Positions 1 to 5,577 of a DNA stretch of 7,470 nt are shown in pieces; the first letter of the stretch is position 1; the number at the start of each line of letters is the position of its first letter. The translations under genes and the position numbers were made by a program. The notes beneath the pieces are model-generated. The model saw only the letters and a program-made list of their open reading frames with translations, was not told the DNA's origin and ran no database searches. The DNA lies in NCBI GenBank assembly GCA_944324625.1, contig CALUWZ010000082.1:1-7470 (forward strand). The letters run 5' to 3'. The DNA is from an uncultured Mailhella sp. (GTDB taxonomy: Bacteria > Desulfobacterota > Desulfovibrionia > Desulfovibrionales > Desulfovibrionaceae).

Positions 1-1441
1 TAATGCCCAAATCATCGCCCAAAATTTTGCAGATTCGGCTGGTATCCTGAAAAGAAAGACCTATGGCGCGGCCGACGTCCCGAATAACGGCCTTTGCCTT
101 CATCTTACCGAAGGTGGCAATTTGAGCAACCTTGTCTTTGCCATACTTGTTGGAAACATAATCCACAACCTCAAGACGCCTGTCTTCGCAGAAGTCCACG
201 TCTATATCAGGCATGGAAACACGTTCCACGTTCAAAAAACGTTCAAAAAAGAGGTTATAGGGAATGGGATCAAGGTTGGTAATGCGAAGTGACCACGCCA
301 CAAGGGAACCTGCCGCAGAACCGCGGCCGGGTCCTACCGGTATGCCCTTGTTTTTCGCCCAGTTGATAAAATCCTGCACAATAAGAAAATACCCCGGAAA
401 ACCCATGCCGCAGATAACGTCAAGCTCCATTTCCAGACGGTCCTTATACATCTGCACATCAAGGCTTTCCCGTTTGGGATGTTTTTCTATACGCTTTTCA
501 AGACCTTCACGGGCAAGCTTCCTGAACTCGGTTTCCAGCGTCATGCCTTCGGGAAGTTCATAAATGGGAAAATGATAAGGCGGCGTTTTCAGCTGAATTT
601 CAAGCCCCTTGCACTCATCGGCAATTTTTAGGGTATTTTCAATGGCGTCGGGATGATCTTTAAATGATGCCGTCATTTCGTCAGGCGTTTTGTAATATAA
701 ATCCTTGGCATCGAATTTCCAGCGGTTTTCGTCAAATTCCGTGCGCTGCTGCTGAACGCAAAGCAAAATATCATGGGCTTCCACATCTTCGCTGTTCAGA
801 TAGTGGCAGTCATTGGTAGCAACTATGGGCAATTTTGTTTCATGGGCAAGCTCATAGATCCGATTGTTGACCATGCTTTGCTCAGGCAGGGTATTTGACT
901 GCACTTCAAGATAAAATCTGTCGGGATAAATGGCGGCGTATTCCTTTGCTATGGATACGGCATCCTTAAACGTTCCCCCGCCCTTGATAAAGGCATTGTT
1001 GCCAAGCAAAGTTCTTGGAATTTCCCCTGCTATGCAGGCAGAAAGCGCAATAATGCCGTCACTGTATTTTTTCAAAAGCCCCTTATCCACACGCGGTTTG
1101 TAATAATAACCGTCCAAAAAACTGCGGCTGACAAGTTCAATTAAATTTTGATACCCTTCTTTATTCTTTGCAAGCAAAATAAGATGATGGCGGGTTTTGG
1201 CAAGCTCGCTCACCGTATCTTTGTGATCACGGGCAACATATACCTCACAGCCGAGAATGGGAGTAATGCCATGGTCTTTGCAGGACATATAAAAATAGGC
1301 TGCCCCGTGCATATTGCCGTGATCGGTAATGGCGGCGGCAGGCATGCCCAGACTTGCGGCTTTTTTGGTTAAATCGCCTATGCGAATGGCTCCGTCAAGC
1401 AAACTGTATTCGGTATGACAATGCAGATGAACGAATGACAT
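1..1441 (-). CDS. dnaE: DNA polymerase III alpha subunit, N-terminal part (runs off left edge)
   Basis: This is the catalytic subunit of the replicative DNA polymerase, acting in the cytoplasm with the beta clamp and the rest of the holoenzyme. My translation from the ATG at 1441 gives 480 uninterrupted codons up to the left edge; the family is about 1150-1180 residues, so well over half lies outside. Residues 1-17 carry the PHP start motif (His5, His7, His9, then YSLLDG). ITDHG is at 38-42, GCEVY at 64-68, LSAC at 133-136 and TNDCH at 209-213. The polymerase active-site loop GPGRGSAAGSL is at 370-380. PDIDVDF at 411-417 holds Asp412 and Asp414, which correspond to E. coli Asp401 and Asp403; the third catalytic Asp lies outside. 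The start is supported by AAGGAG five bases upstream (1447-1452 on the complement). The protein is DnaE1-like rather than PolC, because the PHP domain is at the very N-terminus without an inserted exonuclease. No frameshift is visible. Confidence 0.97.
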   Translation of the reverse strand, partial: MSFVHLHCHTEYSLLDGAIRIGDLTKKAASLGMPAAAITDHGNMHGAAYFYMSCKDHGITPILGCEVYVARDHKDTVSELAKTRHHLILLAKNKEGYQNLIELVSRSFLDGYYYKPRVDKGLLKKYSDGIIALSACIAGEIPRTLLGNNAFIKGGGTFKDAVSIAKEYAAIYPDRFYLEVQSNTLPEQSMVNNRIYELAHETKLPIVATNDCHYLNSEDVEAHDILLCVQQQRTEFDENRWKFDAKDLYYKTPDEMTASFKDHPDAIENTLKIADECKGLEIQLKTPPYHFPIYELPEGMTLETEFRKLAREGLEKRIEKHPKRESLDVQMYKDRLEMELDVICGMGFPGYFLIVQDFINWAKNKGIPVGPGRGSAAGSLVAWSLRITNLDPIPYNLFFERFLNVERVSMPDIDVDFCEDRRLEVVDYVSNKYGKDKVAQIATFGKMKAKAVIRDVGRAIGLSFQDTSRICKILGDDLGI

Positions 1442-1446
1442 AAAAA

Positions 1447-1452
1447 CTCCTT
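1447..1452 (-). promoter_or_regulatory. Ribosome binding site of dnaE
   Basis: On the minus strand AAGGAG lies five bases before the ATG at 1441. It is the best Shine-Dalgarno match in the window and fixes the dnaE start. Confidence 0.85.
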
Positions 1453-1498
1453 GCGCATTTTTAGCCTGATTTCATATTTTTTTCAAGAGCAATAATAC

Positions 1499-1527
1499 TT
1501 GACATTAAACGAAGTTTTTGAAACTAT
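1499..1527 (+). promoter_or_regulatory. Candidate promoter for the small membrane protein / HD gene unit
   Basis: A perfect -35 box TTGACA (1499-1504) is followed after 17 bases by AACTAT (1522-1527), a weak -10 box matching 3 of 6 consensus bases. Transcription would begin near 1535 and give a leader of about 20 bases before the ATG at 1557, which fits. The -35 match is clear; the -10 assignment is uncertain. Confidence 0.4.
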
Positions 1528-1548
1528 TTTACGCAATTATTATTTTTT

Positions 1549-1553
1549 GGTGA
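1549..1553 (+). promoter_or_regulatory. Ribosome binding site of the small membrane protein
   Basis: GGTGA lies three bases before the ATG at 1557. It matches the downstream part of the full anti-16S complement (GGAGGTGA), so the short gap is in the correct register. This supports translation of the 62-residue frame. Confidence 0.5.
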
Positions 1554-1556
1554 TTT

Positions 1557-1745
1557 ATGAATATTTTTTCCGAAATTATGGCGGCAAAATCTGCGACCAT
1601 GCTGCTTATGTTTGCAATATGTTTTGTGTTTATTTTTTTCCTGCGTTTTTTATACGGCCCGAAAGGAATTTTGCGCAAAAACCTCTGGAAAAACATTGAT
1701 GACGGACAACATGCCAAGAACGGACAAAACAATGAAAAAAACTGA
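1557..1745 (+). CDS. Small single-pass membrane protein, 62 aa, unknown function
   Basis: I do not recognise a named family. The protein has a short N-terminus (MNIFSEIMAAKSA), then one very hydrophobic segment at about residues 14-32, rich in Phe, Leu, Met and Ile. A Tyr-Gly-Pro-Lys-Gly turn follows at 33-37, then a basic stretch (Arg40, Lys41, Lys45), and the tail is polar and Asn/Lys-rich. By the positive-inside rule the C-terminus would be cytoplasmic. A GGTGA ribosome site precedes the ATG, and a candidate promoter lies at 1499-1527. The frame overlaps the start of the HD phosphohydrolase gene by 47 bases (14 if that gene starts at 1732), which suggests translational coupling. In support of a real gene, it is the first frame after a promoter-like box, it has a ribosome site, and it shows clean membrane-protein composition. 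Against it, the frame is short, AT-rich DNA can give hydrophobic frames by chance, and no homologue was checked. Forms with a TM segment followed by a GPxG motif resemble small hypothetical proteins I associate with Desulfovibrio genomes; this is an impression only. Confidence 0.6.
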   Translation: MNIFSEIMAAKSATMLLMFAICFVFIFFLRFLYGPKGILRKNLWKNIDDGQHAKNGQNNEKN

Positions 1746-2535
1746 TGCCGAAACAGTCACGTTTTCTTATCACGAACAGAAATTTATCGAATATGCAGAC
1801 AGTTTTATCGGACATGCCCAAGAACCGTGCCTTATCTTAAAAAAAGAACATACATTTCGGGTTGTTGAAAATACAAAAAAAATACTGTCTTCCCTTTTTC
1901 TTGCGCCGCAGGACAGATACTGTGCCGAGCTTACTGCCCTGTACCACGATATCGGCCGCTTTACCCAGTATGAAACATACAAAACTTTTTTGGATAAAAA
2001 AAGCGAAAACCATGCCCATCTGGCAGTAAGAATTTTAAAAAAATATGAACCGTTTTTACGGGAACCGAAACATATTCAGGAAAAAGTGCTTGCCGCAGTC
2101 ATGCTGCACAATGCCCTGCAGCTGCCCGCAAAACTTCCTGAAAAATTCCGTCTGCTCTGCGAAATTATCAGAGATGCGGACAAACTGGACATTATGTATG
2201 TCATGGCGATGAATTTTACCCAAAGCCTGCCCGAAAAAGACAGTGTCATACTGCACGTAAAAGATGACCCTTACGCTTTTTCAAAGCATATTCTTGCCCT
2301 TGCCCTGCAAGGCCGTGTCATAAAATATACTGACCTTGTATATGTCAATGATTTTAAAATTCTTTTGTGCGCATGGATTTTTTCATTATATTTGCCCAAA
2401 AGCAAAGAACTTTTAAAAGAGCAGGGTTTTATTAACATTATTTTGGATTCTCTGCCAAACCATGCCGATATTGCGGTATTTAAAGAAATGATTTTAAAAG
2501 AACTTAATTACGGTTCTTGTACAGAGTGCAGATAA
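1699..2535 (+). CDS. HD-domain metal-dependent phosphohydrolase
   Basis: The product is a predicted cytoplasmic metal-dependent phosphohydrolase of the HD superfamily, 278 aa from this start. The likely metal ligands are His51 (EHTFRV), His83-Asp84 (YHDIGRF), His105 (in SENHAHLA), His137 (MLHNA) and Asp159 (IRDADKLDI). This H-HD-H-H-D order suggests a two-metal site. The sequence between, IGRFTQYETYKTF at 85-97, is characteristic of a stand-alone HD family found in many bacteria. No second catalytic or sensory domain is visible, and the C-terminal 110 residues look helical. The substrate cannot be told from sequence; nucleotides and other phosphate esters are typical of the superfamily. Start choice: ATG 1699 has GGAAAA eight bases upstream. 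In-frame ATGs at 1711 and 1732 are possible, with equally weak sites. The open frame extends back to an ATG at 1612, but that extension lies inside the small membrane protein frame and has no good ribosome site. The 3' end overlaps the convergent transporter gene by 32 bp. Confidence 0.9.
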   Translation: MTDNMPRTDKTMKKTDAETVTFSYHEQKFIEYADSFIGHAQEPCLILKKEHTFRVVENTKKILSSLFLAPQDRYCAELTALYHDIGRFTQYETYKTFLDKKSENHAHLAVRILKKYEPFLREPKHIQEKVLAAVMLHNALQLPAKLPEKFRLLCEIIRDADKLDIMYVMAMNFTQSLPEKDSVILHVKDDPYAFSKHILALALQGRVIKYTDLVYVNDFKILLCAWIFSLYLPKSKELLKEQGFINIILDSLPNHADIAVFKEMILKELNYGSCTECR

Positions 2536-3409
2536 TAACGCCGCCGAGAACCAGTGTTCCGCCCAGTATCTGGATAAAGCTGATTTGTTCGTGAATAATC
2601 ACCACGGCAAAAAAGGAACCGAATACAGGCACAAGATAGTAAATTATGCCCGAACGCACCGCGCCGATCAGCTCAATGGCTTTGTTCCAGCAGATAAAAG
2701 CCAAAAAAGAAGCGCAGACGCCGATGTAAAAAAATGCGCCCAAGTGGTTGTAATCATGCATAACGGGAAGTTTTTGACTGAAAACAAGACACACCAAAAA
2801 CGCTGTTATGAAAGCAATGATAAAGGTTGATTCCAAAAAAACACAAAGGTGAATTTTTTCTTTAAACAAGCGCATGCTGACAGAATACAGAGCAAAAAAC
2901 AGCGAACAGCCCAAAGTCCAAAAATGGCCGACGGTAAAACTGAAATTGCGGAATGTATCCAAATTGCCCTTGGTAACAAGAACGCATACGCCGATAAGAG
3001 CCAAGGCTGATCCCAAAATCCAAACCATATTGATTTTGTTATGAAACAGCGCCCACGCAAGAAACATCATAATCAGAGGCGATGTGGTCATTAATATGGT
3101 CATATCAACGGCAGGAGCCGTATGCGGCGCATTATAAAACAGGAAATTGCTGATAAAACAGCCCAAAATCCCATAAAAAAGCATAAGCTTCCACTCTTTT
3201 TTCAGGGACGGCCAATCGTTTTTAAAATGTTTTGCAGCAAACGGAAACGTGAACACTGAGGCGAGAAGCCAGCGCCAATAACTCATTTCAAGACCCGAAT
3301 ATTCTCCTGCCAAAATTTTCGCGGCTATAAAATTTCCGGCCCAAATAACAGTTGACAGCAGCGCCAAAATATTGCCCAAAAGAAATTTTTTCTGTGATAA
3401 ATCAAGCAT
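2504..3409 (-). CDS. EamA/DMT-family transporter
   Basis: This is an inner-membrane permease of the drug/metabolite transporter superfamily (EamA, formerly DUF6), 301 aa, the usual length. About ten hydrophobic segments can be read, at roughly 12-32, 44-60, 74-92, 100-121, 129-146, 162-180, 187-210, 222-240, 253-272 and 278-296. They form the two five-helix EamA repeats typical of the family. Family-like features include WAGNFIAAK (23-31) in helix 1, the Pro-containing TTSPLIM (108-114), and YYLVPVFGSFFAV (257-269) near the start of helix 9. Substrates in this family range from amino acids to nucleosides and drugs, and the sequence does not decide. The ATG at 3409 has AGGA eight bases upstream (3418-3421). 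An in-frame TTG at 3436 would add nine residues but has no ribosome site, so I reject it. The gene diverges from ymdB and converges on the HD gene, overlapping it by 32 bp, so it is probably a single-gene transcript. Confidence 0.93.
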   Translation of the reverse strand: MLDLSQKKFLLGNILALLSTVIWAGNFIAAKILAGEYSGLEMSYWRWLLASVFTFPFAAKHFKNDWPSLKKEWKLMLFYGILGCFISNFLFYNAPHTAPAVDMTILMTTSPLIMMFLAWALFHNKINMVWILGSALALIGVCVLVTKGNLDTFRNFSFTVGHFWTLGCSLFFALYSVSMRLFKEKIHLCVFLESTFIIAFITAFLVCLVFSQKLPVMHDYNHLGAFFYIGVCASFLAFICWNKAIELIGAVRSGIIYYLVPVFGSFFAVVIIHEQISFIQILGGTLVLGGVIICTLYKNRN

Positions 3410-3417
3410 GGTCCAAG

Positions 3418-3421
3418 TCCT
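3418..3421 (-). promoter_or_regulatory. Ribosome binding site deciding the transporter start
   Basis: AGGA on the minus strand lies eight bases before the ATG at 3409. The upstream TTG at 3436 lacks any such site. Confidence 0.6.
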
Positions 3422-3527
3422 GAAAATTTTCTGCAAACTTTACGCTTTTTCAAATAAATTGCAATATGAATAAAATCGTTCTTGACGAAAATTTTATATT
3501 TATGCATGTTAACCCCAACGAAAAAAC

Positions 3528-3531
3528 AGGA
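3528..3531 (+). promoter_or_regulatory. Ribosome binding site deciding the ymdB start
   Basis: AGGA lies six bases before the ATG at 3538. An in-frame ATG at 3466 would add 24 residues that are not family-like and has no ribosome site. Confidence 0.7.
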
Positions 3532-3537
3532 TTTGCT

Positions 3538-4404
3538 ATGAGAGTTTTAGCCCTCGGGGATATTTGCGGCAGCATAGGAAGACAGGCCGTCAAAGAAAGA
3601 ATCCCCTATCTCAAAGAACGGCTTGGCATTGATTTTATTATTGCCAACGGAGAAAACAGCGCAGGCGGCGTGGGGATCACCACATCCACAATCAATGAAA
3701 TATTAAATGCAAAAATCGACTGCATTACAGGCGGCAACCACAGCTGGAAAAACCGCGAAGCATACGATAAATTCGACACGGAAGAACGCGTGCTCAGACC
3801 GCAGAATTATCCTGCCCCCGCCCCCGGTCGCGGAGCCAATATTTATATTCTGCCAGACGGCAGAAAAATTGCCGTGCTCAATATTCAGGGTACGACTTTT
3901 ATGGACGCCCTGCCCTGTCCTTTTCAGGCTGCCTATGATTTTGTCAACTCCCTTGACGATGACGTAATTTTTCGTTTTGTTGACTTTCATGCCGAAGCCA
4001 CAAGCGAAAAAAAGGCCATGGGCTTTGCGCTTGACGGCAAAGTAAGCGCAGTTTTCGGCACGCATACCCATGTACAGACAGCCGATGCCCAAATTCTGCC
4101 GAACGGAACAGCCTATATGACAGACCTTGGCATGTGCGGCGTGGAACAGTCCTGTCTCGGAATGAGTTTTGAATCCGTGCTGCAGCGCTTTATCACCAAA
4201 CGGCCCGCAAGCTTTAAGCGCGCCGTGGGGCAAGGTGCGCTGAACGGCCTGCTTATGGACTTGGACGACACAACCGGCAAAGCCCTTTCCGTCAGCCTGT
4301 TCAGGGAAAATGCTCCAAGAACAAAGGCCACTGTCATTGATTTGGAAACAGATACGGCACAGCCGCAGGAATATAACGCAGAAAATGATGCAGATCGGAA
4401 ATAA
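3538..4404 (+). CDS. ymdB: YmdB-family metallophosphoesterase (TIGR00282 type)
   Basis: The product is a 288-aa cytoplasmic binuclear metallophosphoesterase of the YmdB/DR1281 family. Characterised members hydrolyse 2',3'- and 3',5'-cyclic nucleotides, and B. subtilis YmdB affects biofilm and motility programmes. The full ligand set is present: Asp8 (GDICG), Glu39-Asn40 (ANGEN), Asn67-His68 (GGNHSW), His151 (DFHAEATSEK) and His176/His178 (GTHTHVQTAD). Other family signatures are LRPQNYP (86-92) followed by PGRGAN (96-101), and the late motif MTDLGMCG at 194-201. The start at 3538 puts MRVLALGDICG at the N-terminus, exactly as in the family, and AGGA precedes it. The protein is about 20-25 residues longer than the usual ~265, from a polar acidic tail after about residue 262. 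In Firmicutes the gene usually follows rny; here its partner is an asparaginase that starts one base after its stop, so the two are almost certainly cotranscribed. The symbol is given by family resemblance. Confidence 0.95.
   Translation: MRVLALGDICGSIGRQAVKERIPYLKERLGIDFIIANGENSAGGVGITTSTINEILNAKIDCITGGNHSWKNREAYDKFDTEERVLRPQNYPAPAPGRGANIYILPDGRKIAVLNIQGTTFMDALPCPFQAAYDFVNSLDDDVIFRFVDFHAEATSEKKAMGFALDGKVSAVFGTHTHVQTADAQILPNGTAYMTDLGMCGVEQSCLGMSFESVLQRFITKRPASFKRAVGQGALNGLLMDLDDTTGKALSVSLFRENAPRTKATVIDLETDTAQPQEYNAENDADRK
4397..4401 (+). promoter_or_regulatory. Ribosome binding site of the asparaginase gene, inside the ymdB end
   Basis: GGAAA, within the last two sense codons of ymdB, lies four bases before the ATG at 4406. 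This placement favours re-initiation or coupled translation. Alternative in-frame ATGs at 4385 and 4388 have no good site and would add residues outside the family's N-terminus. Confidence 0.55.
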
Positions 4405-4405
4405 C

Positions 4406-5386
4406 ATGCCTTCCATTCACATTATTGCCACGGGCGGCACCATTGCCGCACAAAAAAACGCCGACAGCATGGCAGAATTCGGAAAAGTTTCTTCCGACAG
4501 TCTTCTTGAAGGATTAGCAATTCCGCATGACTGTGAACTTGTCATTCACGACATTTCTGCAATTGACAGCTCTCTGATGACTTTTGAAATTCTGCTAAAA
4601 ATCACCCATTGCATTCATAGTATTTTTATGGATAAAAACGTGCTCGGAATCATTGTTGCCCACGGCACGGATACAATGGAAGAAAGTGCCTATTTTTTGA
4701 GCTTATGCTATCCAAAAAATGAAAAAAGGCCTGTTATTGTAACAGGTTCCCAAAGAACAGGCAGCGAAGTCGGCTCCGATGCCAAATCCAATCTGCAGCA
4801 TGCATTATGGGCGGCAGCCTCTGAAGCCTGCCGCGGTCTCGGAACTGCGGTTTTGTTTAATCAGGCGCTGTACATGCCAAAATACGTACATAAAAACCAT
4901 ACCCATTTCCTGCATGCATTCACTGCCCAATATTACGGCATGCTCGGCACTGTGGATGAAGGCAATGTTTATATTGCACAGGAACCAAGGATTCAGGAAA
5001 ACTTCCTGCCATCTCTGCCTTTCCCAAAAACAGACATTTACAAAGCAAGCTTAAACTGCACGGGCGACGTATTGGATTTCTATGCAAAAAATCATTACCA
5101 AGCCGTAATCATTGAAGCATTCGGACGCGGCAATGTTACGGAAGAACTTGCCTCTAACATAAAAAAACTTATTGATTCAGGATGTTATGTTATAATTACT
5201 TCTGACTGTGCAAACGGCAGCGTAAAAGCTTTATATGATTTTTGCGGAGGCCTCGGAAAGCTTATCGAATACGGAGCCATACCTGCCTTTGATTATTCTG
5301 CCAAAAAAGCCCGCATAAAAATGGCCGTACTTCTCGCGGCAGGAATTGCCGAAAAAGAACAAATCCTTTCTGCCTTCAAAAAATAA
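4406..5386 (+). CDS. L-asparaginase (asparaginase/glutaminase family), cytoplasmic type
   Basis: This enzyme hydrolyses L-asparagine to aspartate and ammonia. It is 326 aa, the normal family length. The N-terminal Rossmann-like domain opens with IHIIATGGTIA (4-14), holding the nucleophile Thr12. The second signature VAHGTDTMEES (84-94) holds Thr88 and Asp89. Further family blocks are VTGSQR (112-117), PKYVHKNHT (158-166) with Lys163 at the place of the catalytic Lys162, and a C-terminal domain from about 215. No signal peptide is present: the TGG motif begins at residue 9, so the enzyme should be cytoplasmic (type I-like). The residue 13 after Thr12, normally the catalytic Tyr25 of type II enzymes, appears to be Phe25 here (AEFGK); this alignment is by eye. 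The start at 4406 is chosen for the ribosome site and the family N-terminus. It follows ymdB after one base. Glutaminase side activity, or a relaxed substrate such as another amide, cannot be excluded. Confidence 0.93.
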   Translation: MPSIHIIATGGTIAAQKNADSMAEFGKVSSDSLLEGLAIPHDCELVIHDISAIDSSLMTFEILLKITHCIHSIFMDKNVLGIIVAHGTDTMEESAYFLSLCYPKNEKRPVIVTGSQRTGSEVGSDAKSNLQHALWAAASEACRGLGTAVLFNQALYMPKYVHKNHTHFLHAFTAQYYGMLGTVDEGNVYIAQEPRIQENFLPSLPFPKTDIYKASLNCTGDVLDFYAKNHYQAVIIEAFGRGNVTEELASNIKKLIDSGCYVIITSDCANGSVKALYDFCGGLGKLIEYGAIPAFDYSAKKARIKMAVLLAAGIAEKEQILSAFKK

Positions 5387-5415
5387 TTTTCATCCCATCA
5401 TTGCCTGCGGCAGTA

Positions 5416-5430
5416 CGGTTATTATAACCG
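5416..5430. repeat. 15-base perfect palindrome downstream of the asparaginase gene
   Basis: CGGTTA and TAACCG flank a three-base TTA loop, 29 bases after the asparaginase stop. It could be a weak terminator for the ymdB-asparaginase transcript, although no clean U-tract follows directly (only AACTGTTTATTG). It could also be a protein-binding site. The half-site ATAACCG recurs at 5470-5476. Confidence 0.45.
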
Positions 5431-5497
5431 AACTGTTTATTGATATTTTTATCCTGTTTAATCAATACCATAACCGAAAACATACTCAATCATTCTG

Positions 5498-5530
5498 AAA
5501 AAAAAACAAACCGCCTGCTGCGGCGGTTTG
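5498..5530 (-). terminator. Intrinsic terminator of lon
   Basis: CAAACCGCC (5507-5515) and GGCGGTTTG (5522-5530) form a perfect 9-bp GC-rich stem with a six-base loop. On the minus strand the stem is followed at once by a run of nine U (the A-run 5498-5506). It lies 48 bases beyond the lon stop. On the plus strand the bases after the stem (CTATTTAATA) are only modestly U-rich, so it would serve the asparaginase transcript less well. Confidence 0.93.
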
Positions 5531-5577
5531 CTATTTAATATCAGCTGCTGATTTTAACAGTCAGACTTATCACTTGT

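Larger units (their letters stand above)
3410..3537. other. Divergent intergenic region between transporter and ymdB
   Basis: These 128 AT-rich bases must hold the start signals of both flanking genes. On the plus strand, candidates are TTTTCA (3447-3452) with TAAAAT (3471-3476, 5 of 6 consensus) at 18-base spacing, or TTGACG (3482-3487) with the poor CATGTT (3505-3510). On the minus strand, TTGAAA followed after 17 bases by AAAATT is a weak candidate for the transporter. None is strong. I see no convincing operator palindrome. Confidence 0.4.

Noticed and set aside
264..563. A 99-codon plus-strand open frame at the left
   Set aside because: It is the complement of the dnaE polymerase active-site region, and its Ser/Arg-rich composition is that of a shadow frame.
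1458..1486. A minus-strand promoter for dnaE with TTGAAA (1481-1486) and TAAAAA (1458-1463), 17 bases apart
   Set aside because: Transcription would start at about 1451, inside the dnaE ribosome site, leaving no usable leader. The real promoter is probably elsewhere in the intergenic region or upstream.
3466..3537. A 24-residue N-terminal extension of YmdB from the ATG at 3466
   Set aside because: It has no ribosome site, the residues are not family-like, and the ATG at 3538 with AGGA gives the standard family N-terminus.
3703..4416. A 237-codon open frame on the minus strand across ymdB
   Set aside because: It lies entirely antisense to a gene with all YmdB catalytic motifs, has no recognisable domain, and its Cys/Phe/Gly-rich composition is typical of a shadow frame.
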